Counted from the first letter of the stretch, positions 1-13,689 are shown. The stretch is 64,000 nucleotides of DNA from Acanthopleura granulata (GCA_016165875.1 JABBOT010000004.1:5711351-5775350); one strand, 5' to 3'. Program-made: numbers and translations. Notes: generated from the letters alone by a model not told the origin.

Positions 1-141
1 GCCATTTGTAAATACTTCGACCTCTATAATGGATTTATTTAAACATGTGGAATATACAAGTTATAGTATAATACAGGACAGGCAAACATTGCCTGTTTAT
101 TATGAGACTGTTTTGAGAAGAAAAAAAATTTCTATTTTCAG

Positions 142-3100
142 ATTAACATGAGGATTACCACGTTGGATTTGAGTCATAATCATTTGGGTAGGAAAGGTAT
201 CGAATATGTCAGAAAAATGATGATAGAAAACGACACAATTACCACGCTGGTACGTGCATATCATGCATGCATAGATACATCATTAACATCATAGAATATT
301 CCATATGTAATGGTCATTGATAGGACCTGTACATGTACTTTAGAACCCAATGGCTGCTTTATACAAATGAAACTGAACTTAAGTGAAATCAGCATTGCGC
401 GAATTAGAACTCATTCAATTACCTTTTGCACTAGATTAATTCTATGTCGATTTTCAGATTTTGTTTACAAATTTTCTTTACAGGACATATCTTTTAACAA
501 TCTGGGGAAAGACGGGGTGAGAGAAATCGCCTACATGTTGAAATATAACTCTTCACTAAGGCACTTAAACTTGGCAGGTAAGGAGATGATTCCAAGACCA
601 CAACATGCACAAATTATGTGAAAAATTTAGAAATATATTCATTGAAGAAATGTTAAGAAAATATACACCCAGAAGTAAATATATTGAGGTACATGGTAAA
701 CGTTTCTGAACTATTTTAACTCGCCGAAACGTGTATATATGACTGGATCTCCTAAATTGATGGAATTAAATAATATTATCTGCCAAAAAAACAAAGTTTT
801 ATTGTTCTAACAACCTTTTCAAATAGCCCCTTTTTTCCGGCAGGGAATAATTTTACAGACGACGAAGCACCTTTACTATTACATGCAATTGAGGTATGTT
901 TTAGAAGAAATTATTAATGTCACCCTTAATTAGCAACGCTAGCGCCTTACAATGAGCAGTATTCTAATCTTAAGGCCGTTGGGAGAAATTTCCGTAATTT
1001 CTAGCGTGTACAAGCATTATATGGTACACCTTTTGGCACAGATGTGGGAAGCAGTGTAAAATATATACATAGGTCCCACTTACCGATTCAGTTCACACTG
1101 AACATGATGAGATTTTGATGACTTTGTTACTTATGTATGCTTTGCATACAGGCAGTGGCCTGTATGCAAACAATTTCCCACAGACAATTTTACTAAAATA
1201 ACTGCTAATTTCCTAACCAGCTTGTTTACTTTTCAGGAAAATGGTTTTATTTTTGTTATATTCATTACATATCTGTGTTTCAGGAAAATGTTCAATTGCG
1301 ATCAGTTAATCTCAGCTATAACAGCTTCTTCGAAATGTCGGGAGAGAGTTTTAAAAGTCTTTTAAGTAAGTATATTCTGTTTGAAAACCCGAAAACCATA
1401 TTCGTCGGCATCTTTTTAATATTTCGAGTAAGTCACAGAGCTATTAAAAATGTCAGAACGTCTAGTATGTTTTGATTTGATCATTACAATTGACATTATT
1501 GAAAAACCCCCAGTTGTATGAAGGAAATTCAATGTGCAGATTGAAATCAGATATTTTCTTAGAACTGTTAACGTTTTAATTCTTTCTCATGTGCAATTCG
1601 ACGATGGCTTTAATTATCGAGGGTGAATTGGACCTATCACAATTCAAACCAATAACACCTTATCTGTTCCCTATATACTGTAAATAGTTACAATGACACA
1701 GGTATTAATATTTAAGATTTTATATCTGGCATTAGAATTAACTTGTTCCCTTTACATCGCAACGAAGCTTTTTGCCTAATTTATGTTGTCTTTTCGTCGA
1801 GGTCAAGGCACAAAGAGAGGTCATATCGATCGTTATAGGTCTACCCCAATTCGGAAATCGGTTGTTTCCGGTCGGTTGTCAACTAACCTTGGGAGGGCTA
1901 GGTCCAAAGCACCGTGTTTTGTCGTATCTATGATTGGCTATGTTATTCAATCTTTCTTTAATGGTCCATGTTCACGAGGGCAATAGCGAACGATCGCGAT
2001 CTCTTACATACATTCTACTACAGTTACCATCCTTTGTCTACTTTTTTTCGTTTGCTTGCTTCTTAAGGAAATATTCGGATGAAGATCATTCTATGATAGA
2101 GCTAATCCTTGGTCGAGCCCACGTGAAGGCATCAGCTCTAAAGTACATACGTTTCATATTGTTTCTGTCAGACAGCTTGATTTAGAATCATGTTAAGATT
2201 ATCTACTGGGAACCGCCATGATGGAACTACTTCATGTAAATCACAAGCGTTTGCCTTCACTCTCACCCACGTGCAGTTCTAAGGGGATTTGAATCTAGGG
2301 TTATGAATTTTCCCCATTTTTGCTGCAAATAGGAAAACGCCTATGGCGAGACTGCGCACAAGAGCTGAAGTCTGTCTCGTCTATATGAGTTGTCGGGAAA
2401 ATGCGACTGGTAGGCCTAGCATATGACTTGCTCACATCTAGAGACGCTCAACTTCAACGATTTACACTCTCAGTTCTCTTCTCTAGGTTTTTTTTTTATT
2501 TTACTCTGAACTTTTGTTTCGTAAATAAAATATATAAGTGCTGGAGCCAAGCACTATCGATAGGGTTTAACCACACGAAACAGAGAAACAATTCTTTTTC
2601 GTGCGTAGGCCTATGTTTTCAGCATAGTGGTTCACATTACCGAATGTTATCCTGGAAGGGTCAGATTTAACCCTTAATCAAAATCACAATCATATTAAAA
2701 TTGGCTCGAAATCAAGGAACTCAACACCGTGTAAATTTCTTCATTGACAATGGCAAGGCCGACACCCATGTATTTATTCAGGTCCACAAGATAGTAATGG
2801 TACAGACCTGATGATGCAGAAGAACTGGCAGCAACAAGGGCTAGGGAACGGATCAATCTGGTTACATCAAGCCTGTTACATCTTACTGGTCTGATACATA
2901 TCCAACGACACAAGGAAAATTGCTTCACCCGCACAGCAATGTGGGTTCGGCTGACTAATTTCGCATAGCTAGATCGGGTTTACATCATCCAAGAAACATG
3001 ATCAATCAACAAAATCAAAGTGACTCTGAACACAGTTGTGGACTGAAGTGCCTTGTACTGACGTAATCACTTTCAGCATTAAAAAGAAGTGAAAGGGAAA

Positions 3101-6100
3101 TAACTCTGTCATTACACAGGTAATTGAACTAAATTTCACAAGGATGTATTGACATATGCCTGCCTTGTATCAATTATTCACCCAGATAAAGTTATTCGAA
3201 AATGTTCAAAAAACAAAGTTAATGCGCTTTTTGTTCATGTGTGATCCAGCAGATGACATCTGTCAAAGTATTACCTTAACTGATATTCACGAGTTTTATG
3301 TAAATTTGTATTTCATTTTATGTAAAGTAGCCTGTGTAGGATCTGTCTTTACTACTAGATCTACCTGTTAAATCACACATTCTTTGCTCATTCCTGTTTT
3401 GAATTACGGTCTGAAATATATAAAAAAAAAGGAGATTGTATTTTTGGCCTATTCTGTCCTCCCTAGTTTGTCATTATAACAATGTACAATAACAATCGTG
3501 TTTTAGTCTTTAAATACTTTAAATTCAGAGATTCAATGTAACTGTAACTGACAATATTTGATGCTGAAATGATAACTCGTCTACTTTAAAATCCATCTTA
3601 AATATCACTCCATTGTAATATTGGAACAATATTCAAAATATTCACAGGAAATCAGAGAGTCCTGAGTTAAACGCGAACCTTTGGAAAATTACTTAAACAC
3701 TAACAAAACACAATAAAATAAATAACGTTACAAGGCATTTTTACCGCAGTGTTTGAATACAGAACTGAAAGTGTATACTTATCATTTAACGTAAATTACA
3801 AATGTATGGCATTTTGCTCAAATTTTGGACACTACTATGGGTCGCCTACATTTTGTAATGATGTGGAGCCGCGGCTTTTCATGCGGCAATATTGTTAGTA
3901 TTCGGGAAAACATCTTGTAAGGCAGCATTTGGCACAACATAAGTATAGATGAATGAGCTATTGACGTTTTGTGTACCGGGAACGTGTTATGCCTCACACG
4001 AGACAATAACGTGCCATTCATGCTTGCGTGATTTCGCATGGATGCAAATGTACCTAGATGTACCACGCATATTGTGCACCCTTTGTTATTATTTATATCC
4101 GCGATATTCACTGGATGTCTTGCATATGACAGTTTATGATATTAGAAGAACAGGGCAAATAAGTGTGTTTAGAATACCAAGCTTCACGAAACTCAGCCTA
4201 TCAGTCTTGAAAAAATATGTTGTTGAAAAATCTAGCCAGTGTTACCCTTTAAATTATTTCTGCTGTGTGTTTCAGATAACTTTCAGATGTGTATAATACG
4301 GTACCAATTTTGCGGGAAAAAATGATCAACCAGGACAATTAAAAAGTTAAATTCTTAATATAGAATACGCACTGTATGACCCAATTAAGAGTAGTATAAA
4401 CCCTCGTTCCAAGGGTGAGATTTGTCGAATTCTCGAAATAGTGTGAAATAAGTGTTCTGTTGCACAAGACTGTTTGGACCGTTATCCTCCTTACCCCCTC
4501 CTACCCCTTTCTCACCTTGTGCACATATCTTTAGCTCTCTCAGCGTTCCGACACTTTCTTGCATTCTCACATTGGCATACCTGTTAGCTCTTCCGATATC
4601 GTCGGGAACCTCCCGATTACGTATTGTACAAAAACATTATTTAGTTAAATAAGAAAATAAGTAATAATAAGAAATAAAGCACAGCGCTCTACAAAGCTCA
4701 AGGGTGGTTGCACATTCATCTTTGCCTCCCCCCAAAAACCTCCCTCTCTGGCATTTCCCAAGGTTGACAGGTATGCGATGGCTACTATTCATTTAAACAT
4801 AGACATTACAGATATATGGAAGTCTTTGTAACTTTCCATCTCACTTTGCCGTGTTGACTACATTTGTAATCTTCCCCATTGGAGATTTCCGAGAGTATGT
4901 TTGGTTCCTTTTCCAGCCGAGAATCATATGTTGGAAGAGCTGGATTTGAGCTGGAACAAGATCCGACTGAAAGGGGCATTGCAAATTGCGGAGGGTCTGA
5001 AGGTAGGCTATAAATCGACGAACGGACTTGTAATCGGAACACTGAATGTCTGATTGCAAGGTTGCTAGACAGTTTACAAATCTGTTGGGATGAAGTACTT
5101 CATGTACCAATAAATCTTTTGATTAAAATGCGTACGCCGCTTCGGATGAGCTGTTATAATATCAATGGTACTTGCCGGGGAACTTATGATAATATATAAC
5201 GTATTACTGAGCGTGACACTTCACAAAAATTCATTCTCAACACCAATCAGCGTACGAATGAATCAATCATGAAAATTCCTGTCCCAATTTCGTTTAAGGA
5301 AAGCAGAGGACTCTTAAAACTTGACTTGTCCTGGAATGGATTTGAAGACGAGGGAGCTATAGCGCTGGCCAGTGCTTTGGCAGAAAATAAGTCTTTAGAA
5401 GAGCTCAACGTTGCATGTAACAGAATAACTCCCGAAGGATTCATGAAATTGTGCAGAACCTTCCAGACCAACGATACACTAACATGCTTTAGGGTACGAT
5501 TAGAGTTTTATATACTGGTCCTACCCGCAGTGATATTAATTTTTGTCAAAAGATGTCCAAGAAAGATGTAAACGTTTATGACATTATTGCATTTTTCACT
5601 GTTTACCCTAGTTCGGCTTAGCCACTTAGCTACAGGGGTGTACGTTGTTAATATTTAATAAGATTCTTGTGCTTGATCAGTTATTTGGCAACAATCACAC
5701 TGTCGTTGCTTAACTTGTTTAACTTTCTGTGCTTTGGTCTTTTATATAAATATACCATTTGAAAGCTTTGATCACAACTTCCTTCTTTACACTTCTCCAC
5801 TGATTGAAAGCATCTCTGGAAAGTAACCATGGTTATATGTTCAGCACTTCTGTTTGATCATGATTTTCATAGTATATACTTTTACAATTTTGAGGCGTTT
5901 TCGTCATATTTCTTTCACCATTTATTTCCTATGTATATCACAGTACAGATATGTTGGCCTATATGGCACAGTTCCGATACCAACGTATACACTTTCGTTT
6001 TCAGGTGGGTCGAAATTTTATCACTGAAGAGGCTGTTGATTTAGCCATTAGTTTTCTGGCAGATATAAAAGACTTGTCATTGCAGACATTGGACTTAACG

Positions 6101-8157
6101 GTAACGTGTTTTTTATTTCACAATGCACTTGTAAACTAAACATGCTAAATGTCGTCAAGATAAAGCTGTTGCGAGGAACTGAAATGAAAAGATAACTAAA
6201 TGTGTTCTTAACGAGCATGTTAATCTTGCTCCTGATTTGGGCTTGTTTGGGATTATAAGTGCAACTCTTATGTTTCAATTATTATTTTCTTTCAGTCACA
6301 TGTTAGCTATATTCTCTTTGTTAGGAACTCTGTACAAGCAGCTGACGATATGAAAAGCTTCCCCAGCCAATAATCGTATTCTTTTTGTTCTTGCAAATTT
6401 CCAAATATGTTTTCTTTGGAATTTCACCGAAATAAAGAAATATACTCAGCAAATTGGAAACGAAAACTCCTCGGCTTGTATAGAATTGTTTCAGTTTATT
6501 TGTTTAATTTATTTGTTTGCATATTCGAGTGGTGTTTATCAAGATATTCAAGAGATTTTCTCTTATTATATGTAACGCTGCGGTTTATTTGTTTTATATT
6601 CCAAAGTGCATGTGCACGGGATTTATGGAATAGTGAAATCTTTCCGAACGAATGTACCATTAATGTACATATACTGACATGTTGTTTTTGTAATATCATC
6701 TGTAATATCAGGGTATTGCAGTCGGCCGTGCCTTTGAGGAACAACTACGAACGCTGAAACAAGTTCATGAAAACTTTACTTGCGTCTACGGCTACGAGAA
6801 CAATGGTCATAAAGGAACTTCCAACGATTTTATAGGGGAAATAATCAACAAGATAACAACGTATTTGGACCTGACCAACCGGTCCGTAGCTGATCTATTC
6901 GCCGAGGTAGATACTGACGGTAGTATGACAGTCAGTCTGGGCGAATTCAAAAGTGGCCTGCAGGCAAGTATTGTGTTGTCTGCTCAGTTGGTACAGCTGT
7001 ACTTTATATAGAACTTGACATGATCCTGAATCTAACAACCTGAAGTTTATATGTGATGGGCAACTTGCCCACAATATCCACAAAGTGGACTCCTAGGCAA
7101 AGGTGGGGAAGGCGAGATGATGGAAGAATTACGCATGACTATTAGCATAACAGCCAAAGCTGTTTATGCAATTTTACTCTGAAGAAGAAGAGATGTGCGA
7201 AAAAGTAGCCATGCAAGGTGTGATTTTATAAGGAAGCATTAGCTTCTGACACCCTGTAACAGGATATAAAAAAACTACAGCGTAGGTACTAAAACCGGAG
7301 CAGAGACGACAATGGGAAAGTTGTCAAATACGTTGCATGAGAAATCCGGCCTCTTCTCAATTTACCTCATGAATTATTTCAGGACGTACAATGGGTACAT
7401 TATAACACGCACACAGCTGTATCATTTTAGTACTTCATTTTTACCCCGTTAAAATATAAATGAAAGTTATAAAAGTCCAAGTTTTCCGTCTCAAGACTCA
7501 TTCAGGCGCTGTTAAATTATAGGTGTAATTACAACCGTTAATGACCATAAAAGTTTTCTCATTGTTTCCTTTATACTCTGTTTATATCCTTTCGCTTGCG
7601 TTGATTTTCAGAACGCTCTAATTCCTATCACAGCATATCAACTTGACGAATTAATCAAATATTTGGATAAAGATAATGATGGAGAAGTAGATTTCGGGTA
7701 AGTTCACAGTAGACGCAATAATGATATTGCTATTTAGCTTGTGTCCTGTACTTGATTTTTATCTGCTTAACAACCTAATTAAAATATTAATGTGGTTTTC
7801 TAAAGTAATAAAGTAATATTTATCTGTGTCAGCCTGGTATAGGATGTCGGCCTGACACCGCCCGTTGAAGTTATAGATTGAACTACTGTGGATTATGACA
7901 TAGTAATGTCAGCCTTGTAACGCATGATTCCCCATAATATTCACCTCGCTAAGCGATCTTCTTTTCTTAATCAACCTCGAAGTTCATTCATTAAATTAAC
8001 ACTAAATTCTTCATGTATTTTCCCTTGTAATAGAGGAAATGTTGCCCAGTTTGGCCAGTGTGAATGGTATATTGCTGAGGTCAAACAGCATAAATATGAA
8101 GGAAGAACAGTTATTTTTGCTTTTTCCATTTACAGTGAGCTGGTATTCATGAAATGA
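142..8157 (+). CDS. Leucine-rich-repeat protein with C-terminal EF-hand pair, LRRC74-like (5' end outside window)
   Basis: Ten exons join in one open frame of 356 codons plus stop: 142-249, 484-577, 844-893, 1284-1365, 4917-5002, 5299-5493, 6005-6100, 6712-6963, 7612-7697 and 8136-8157. Every acceptor is AG and phases match throughout. Residues about 1-235 form RNI-type leucine-rich repeats (LDLSHN, DISFNN, NLSYNS, LDLSWN twice, LNVACN), a scaffold normally used for protein binding. Residues about 240-320 are a linker and first EF-hand (DTDGSMTVSLGE); the second (DKDNDGEVDFGE) is split so that its twelfth residue, the metal-binding Glu, comes from the short last exon, which supports that exon. 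The first loop has Met where Gly is usual, so it may bind calcium poorly. The first exon(s), roughly a hundred or more residues by comparison with LRRC74 proteins, lie to the left. The partner and substrate are unknown. Introns hold no recognised feature apart from low-complexity AT-rich DNA; the largest is 1366-4916. Confidence 0.88.
6964..7611 (+). other. GC-AG intron in the LRR/EF-hand gene
   Basis: The exon ending at 6963 reads CTGCAG and is followed by GCAAGT, so the donor is GC rather than GT. The bases around it are the AG|GCAAGT consensus typical of GC-AG introns. The acceptor TTTTCAG ends at 7611 and the reading frame continues exactly into the second EF-hand exon. No GT donor nearby keeps the frame and the EF-hand. 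Confidence 0.8.
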
Positions 8158-8565
8158 TCACAAGTCATCCACGACAGCGAAAGGTTACTCAGCCTACGCA
8201 CTAAATGGTATTGCTACACAGCCAAACAGGAGTCTCAGTTGAACTACTTGAATTGCAATTTACGTGTTGCAGAAATGTTTCCCCACACGTGGCATTTATT
8301 TGTTAATTTATTTATCGATTGGTTTATTTGTTTGATAGGTTTATTTATTTGATATGTTTTATCTCCATATTTAGTTACATTTAAGTAAAAGCGGCTGAGT
8401 ACACCTCCGCCCATCACTTGATACCTAACAGACCTATATGTGAAATATCAATCAAATAAACAAAAAATCAACAACCTTTGGTCAGTTTCATTATGCGTAC
8501 ATGTGCTTAGTTAAGCAGCCTTTAGTTAAGTGGCCTTCATATATCTACAACATAGGTTGTAGCTA

Positions 8566-8645
8566 AGTACTTTCATGAAATCAGAGCCAGGACTCGATCC
8601 CGAAAGCTCGTTGGTCAAGGCTCTGATAGCCACAGTCAGCCCACA
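8566..8645 (-). repeat. Possible tRNA-derived SINE remnant
   Basis: Read on the minus strand, the sequence has a tRNA-like order: a GGCTATCAGAGCC head and, downstream, GGGATCGAGTCCTG, which fits a polymerase III B box. It does not match the main SINE of this window and no tail is visible, so it is only a weak call. Confidence 0.25.
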
Positions 8646-9249
8646 CCAGCCATCTGAACCTGCGAAGGGCCCCAAGTAACTGACAAGTTGAACTGAACCC
8701 GATACAGTTTTTGGTAACTCGTTAAACAAGGTTTTATAAACAGAAACACGAATTAATGATATGTACACTGTTGTACGGATCCGTAAATGGGACAAAAAAA
8801 AATTAACTCGGAATATATCTCGCACGTATATACAAAAAAACTTTCTTTTTGCTTTCCCCCAAAAATAAACTCTGGATTCATCTCGCACTGTTCAAAGAAA
8901 AAGAAGTCGGGATTCACGAGATAAAATTATGTCGGGGTCCGAGATAACTGACCAATGGTGATGCTGTTTGCTTTGGGTCATGTTTGAAACCGGCGACTGT
9001 GGCTGGTCAACTAACTCGGACCTCTACTTATTTATCTCGAGATCCGACATAACTGGCCAGTCTTACGTGGGCTTACGTAACCGTGTTCCGCGTCAATTTG
9101 AAACCACAGCAACACTATTGGTCAGGCTCTACAGATTAGCGACTTGAAATAACTTGATGGCTGTTTTTTAGGGTAGTCCAATTTAATGTGTGTTTGTGTA
9201 ACATAGCACTTAATCTAAATCACTTGCAATCTATATTTTGCAACGCTGC

Positions 9250-9448
9250 CGGGGGAGGGGTTACCCTGTTAGTGCGGAGTAATGACCCATGTGCCTCCCA
9301 CCAACGCGGTCGCTGTGAGTTCAAGAGCAGTTCATGCTGTCTTCCTCTCTGGCCGTACGCGGGATGGTCCGCAGGCAACCTGCCTATGGTCATATCATTG
9401 AAATATTCTTGAGTATGGCGTAAAACACCGATCAAATTAATAAATAAG
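9250..9448 (+). repeat. tRNA-headed SINE, internally deleted copy
   Basis: The order of parts is that of the common SINE here: degraded tRNA head (GTAATGACCC, then GTGAGTTCAAG, the B-box region), body (CTTCCTCTCTGGCCGTACG), and tail GAGTATGGCGTAAAACACCGATC followed by AATTAATAAATAA. The stretch between the second body block and the GAAATATTCTTGAG block is missing. Confidence 0.8.
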
Positions 9449-10657
9449 TATAGTTTGCAATGTATGGCCAATGGCAGTAAACTGTCGACAAATGCAGTCA
9501 TGATATTAAATACTGCTGCCTATCAACATCTTTGCTATACTTTAACGGGGCAAACTCGTTAAGATATCCGAACTTTGGGGAATGCTTATAATGGAATGTA
9601 GATGTTATGGCAAGGCAGAACAAATGCATTTACAAAACGGTTTATGAAAGGCAATACAAGTGTGACAGTAGTTCCCTGAGCTTGAGCCATTTAAATGTGT
9701 TGCTCAATAAATATATCAGGCGTTATTACACACTGTGGGACAATTCCATAGCCACCACCCGACCCTGCACACGGGCAGACTAGCTAAAGTCGCCATGCAT
9801 TCATGCAAAAGCCATAGCTAATGGGAGACTTTTTGAAGCTAACCGTGTAGGCGACATCATCCCAGATATCAAAAAACTCCCAGAAGGTTGAAGTTGTTCA
9901 TTATATTTTTGTTGTCAGCGCTTGGTATAATTTCAAAGTAGCACCGTAAAAGATAACAATGCTTTCAGTTTTGCTACTTTTGTATGTTGTACTTAGCACT
10001 TCTTTAAAGCCAAGAAAACTTTGTAACATGGTAGCCTGGAGAAAAAATGTTTTGAACAAGACATATTTAAACGCTGCCGCACTACAGTATCATGCCTCGG
10101 GTTTGAACTTCGAACCTTTCGCACACCAGATAGACGATTAAATTCTGAATATGTCGATTTCGCTTCACTGAACATTTATTAGCTTGGACCTTTAAGAACC
10201 AAGTACAATTCCTGCCAGATGGGTTATTATGCATCGTGTTAGCCGTGTTCAGAAGAGGCGTTTTGTCAAATGCTACAAATAGCATGAAATAGTGCATCTC
10301 CTGTTTTCATTCCCATAGTCGCATTGGATGGATCAACCCGACAACCTCTCCATGTGAACGACTTAACCAGCCACAACCAGTTTCCTAGTAACAGGGACTA
10401 CAGCAAGTGGTTTCTTATTCATGTTATATTTTCTTCCTGGAATTACCTGAAACAGTGTTTTGATGAAAATGGTTGATAAGTGAAGGGAAATCAACATATT
10501 CAGAATTTACTGACTGTAGGACTTCAGTAGTTGCAAATATATATTTAAAAATGCTGGAAATGACAAAATATCCAAGCTAAGCTTTCGAATGATATATAAT
10601 AATATCGGTTTATATTTTATTTTCAGTGACTTTTCTTAGAGAAGGAAATTATGACCT

Positions 10658-10706
10658 AGAAGCCGCCCACCAATGCGGTCGCCGTGAGCTCAAGTCCAGC
10701 TCATGC
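10658..10706 (+). repeat. Left half of a SINE split by the 12.5-kb element
   Basis: CACCAATGCGGTCGCCGTGAG followed by the B-box region and CCAGCTCATGC matches the 5' part of the SINE, then stops abruptly at 10706. The continuation (CTCATGCTGGCTTCCTCTCC) resumes at 23220. The two halves share CTCATGC, as expected of an insertion that duplicated its target. Confidence 0.8.
10700..10706 (+). repeat. Target-site duplication, left copy (CTCATGC)
   Basis: CTCATGC stands immediately left of the element and recurs at 23220-23226 immediately right of it. The uninterrupted SINE, for example at 33874-33890, has this word once, in CCAGCTCATGCTGG. Confidence 0.7.
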
Positions 10707-11041
10707 GAGCCAAGTAATCACGTGGCGTTTCCACTACGCTACAACGCCATGGGAAGGTCCCATTGTAGACAAAAAGCGTAAGCTCGGCCACCTACTGTCC
10801 GGCTTTCATGCAACCAGTCCAGCTCTACTTCTGTGTTGCATTTTTCTCAATAGTTTGGGCACATTGCATCCGCTACAATTTCCGAACCCTAACGCCCACT
10901 TTTAAGTCATAATAAACTCGAACTACCTCCACCTAAATCTCGGTAACGCATGAAGGTGCCATGTTTGATGACGTAAAGCATTGATGACGGGAACAATACT
11001 CGCTCCTTCACCATCTCGATCTCCGTAAAATGTACCATAGA
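10707..11041 (+). repeat. Left terminal inverted repeat of the element
   Basis: Its complement recurs at 22838-23219. Shared words include GTAATCAC, CTCGGCCACCTAC, TGTGTTGCATTTTTCTCA, CATCCGCTACAATTTCC, CGAACTACCTCCAC, CGGTAACGCATGAAGGTGCC, GGGAACAATACT and GTAAAATGTA. The arms have drifted by substitutions and small gaps. The left arm lacks about 90 bases that the right arm holds. Confidence 0.85.
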
Positions 11042-11859
11042 AACTTATTCTCAGCCACGGCATCTTCGTTTTCACTCGCTTTGTTTTATATACATCAAAA
11101 AAAGGAATAAACAAAACATAAAAGACTGTCCATCACAGATTAAGTTCCACGATATCTGTTTACAATACAACAGTTGTTACGACACAAATGGTTCCGTCCT
11201 ATTTTCCGTAAGGCAAGAAACCCGATTCACTTCCGGTATCGGGGCTTGTAACAACACTTCAATGTCAGCCGTAATGCCCAGCGGGAAACTTTCTTGTCCG
11301 CGTGCTTGACTATGACAGAGGCCAGCAGTAATATTTTCCAAACATGTGGAGAGACTTTCAAGAAAGGTCCCAATTTGTAGAACAGAAGAAGCTGCAAGCT
11401 TCTGTCCCCGCACCTAGATAGCTATTATTGCAACCCGTGTTATTCTTTACTGAAAAAGGGTTTGTCAAAAAGGCCTCTCACTGAGAGTCTTAGTCCCGAA
11501 ACTTCCAGCCCAAAGAAGCCAAGACTGAAAGCAGGAGCCGTGTATAGCACTCCAGCGAAAAAAAGATATGCAGCTCTTCGGAAGGTAGATATATTTCAAA
11601 ATGTCTAATATCGTTTAATGAATGACAGAAAGTCAGTGCTCACAAAATCTATAACTCGAACACTCATACTCATTTATAGATTAATGTGTTACATGTATAA
11701 TTTATATAGCAGGAGTGAAAAAGCATAAACCTAGATACAAAAATAAAAATTTGTGTAGGTCTAGTGTACATGTGTCAGTGAAGCCTCCCACCAATGAGAC
11801 TTGGAGTCTGTCATTTTTGGCCAAGCCCAAAACTTAAATCGTTTTCAAAAAAATAAGTA

Positions 11860-12006
11860 TTTGATACTGAAAGCTCAAACTTGGCTGAAATCACCCTATG
11901 ACAGCATAGAATCAGCGGTTAGTATTTGACTAGTGTGATGTATGTATTTCACATTTTAATTTGGATGACAATTTTCGGCTAAAGTCCAAAATTGCTTTGT
12001 GAAACA
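11860..12006 (+). repeat. Dispersed repeat, inverted partner at 16013-16170
   Basis: The complement of 16013-16170 matches here: GCTCAAACTTG, TGAAATC, ATAGAATCAG, TAATTTGGAT and an end GCTTTGTGAAAC. The outer word GGCCCGTTTCACAAAGC in the partner is a terminus type I associate with small DNA elements of molluscs. Both copies lie in introns of the decayed DUF6589 gene. Confidence 0.6.
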
Positions 12007-12059
12007 GGGATCGAATGCGGCATTCTGCTGGCGTTATGTGTGGCAGTGTAACTTACCGA

Positions 12060-12145
12060 AGTCGGTGGGTTCCCACCTCCCACCGTAATATAGCTGAAAT
12101 ACCGCTAAGTATGGCGTTAAACACCTGTCAACCAACCAACCTACA
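12060..12145 (+). repeat. Second repeat family, 3' tail (GGCGTTAAACACC ... CCAACCAACC)
   Basis: AGCTGAAATACCGCTAAGTA is followed by TGGCGTTAAACACCTGTCAACCAACCAACC. A relative lies at 13745-13805 (AGCTGAAATACTGCTGAGCA, then AACCAACCAACA). The tail type differs from the main SINE and is common in mollusc repeats. Confidence 0.45.
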
Positions 12146-13689
12146 AGCCTATGTGTGTGTGGTTTTGTAATGACACAAAACAGAGATGTATCCCTCCAGC
12201 CAACTGAAAATAGTGACTGGATAAAGCCTGGAGAAGTATTAAAATTATTATGATACTTAAGAGATTTTCATTTTTACTCAGTTTTCAGGTTCTCAGAAGA
12301 CGTGTTCATACAGATGTTCAACTCCTGGTACTAAAGCCCTGAGTGGAGGACACTACTATTCAGCTGTTAAGCTGTAAGCTGTTAAATGGGAGGGGATTTT
12401 GTAAAACAATACATGAAGCAATTGTGGAAGAAATGAAAAGAATAACTTGATGGCTCTGTACATGCAAACAACAAGGAACTTCTCTGTTAGAAGTTAACCT
12501 TGAGTTCAATTCAGTCATTGCGCCTTGTGAGTGAGATGCCAAGCAGGTGCCCAGTGACAGTGAAGTTTTTAGCTGGAATACTTTCACACGATAAAGAGAA
12601 GTAAGAATTTAACTTTTGCAATAGGCATACTTTCTAGTTAGTGGTGAACTAGACAATTTGTGCATTCATGTAATTTGATACGTCACAATGGATTTTGAGT
12701 AAGTTTGTATGTGTAACTTAAAAAGAAAGAGCTGAATTTATTTCTGAAATAAAAATCTGTCACTGCCTTTTTCTAATTGTAATTGTCAGGTTCGGGGATG
12801 AACTCCTTCCAGTTCTTGAAATTTTAATGGCCATAATCCTCAATGTGCAGAGCTAGCTATCTGAAATTAATAGAAATTAGCAGATTAATACAAAACTTGA
12901 TGTCACTTGAAATGTATATTTATGAGTATCTTCAACAGGTAAAAACCAAATTTATCATATTAAGTTTTATTTTCTTGATGCCGAAATCTTAATTAGTCAA
13001 AGTGACATAAAAATTGGTGTCTTGACATAGCTTAGTCCACTATAGTTTGGTTAGAAATTCTGTTTTGTCACTATAACCTGTTTTTATTATAAATTTTGTT
13101 CATAGCTGAAGATGAATGATATCAGGAATACTGCAAATCAGCCATTTAAAGATCAGAACTGAAAGTCTGATTTTGTCATGCAATTAAGCAACAATATTTT
13201 AAGATGTTACATTAGTCCATGCTCTAACACTTATAGTGGTCAGAGAGATAAAGGTAAATTTCATTAATGAAGTCATTACAAGTGATCGATGAAAAGCAAT
13301 ATGTGTGCCATTATTTCAGGTATCTTAAAACACAAGGTCAACTACATCATTCTCACTCATGATAATGTGTAACATATTTGATTTTCATTTAAGGGCGTAC
13401 TTGGAATAAGTGAGAAATTATTGATTTCAAATTATTCATTTGGCAGTTATGTAGTGTTATCAACCAATTTCTATTTTGTAAGACACATCTCTGTTCTCCT
13501 CTTCACACATTAATTTTGCTGGTGTATCACATTATTTTGAAGAACACAACCACTTGACTATACATTCTGTTGGGATAACACCCAAACTGATGTAAAAGCC
13601 AGATACTAGATTAAAGGAAAAAACGAGTAGATGATTATTTAGGCACTCTGCTATGCAGCCAAAAACCAGACAGACTTAATTGTGACCCA

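Larger units (their letters stand above)
8158..10657. other. Intergenic stretch, no gene found
   Basis: Between the LRR gene and the split SINE I see no coding sequence. It holds a SINE copy (9250-9448), a run at 8570-8640 whose complement resembles a tRNA-type B box (GGATCGAGTCC), and a short region at 8910-9060 with repeated TCCGAGATAACT-like words on both strands. Confidence 0.6.

Noticed and set aside
10627..10639. Alternative last exon for the LRR/EF-hand gene giving Gly-Asp-Phe-Ser-stop
   Set aside because: It would also complete the EF-hand with Asp, but the exon at 8136-8157 gives the usual Glu-Leu, lies nearer and avoids reaching to the SINE edge.
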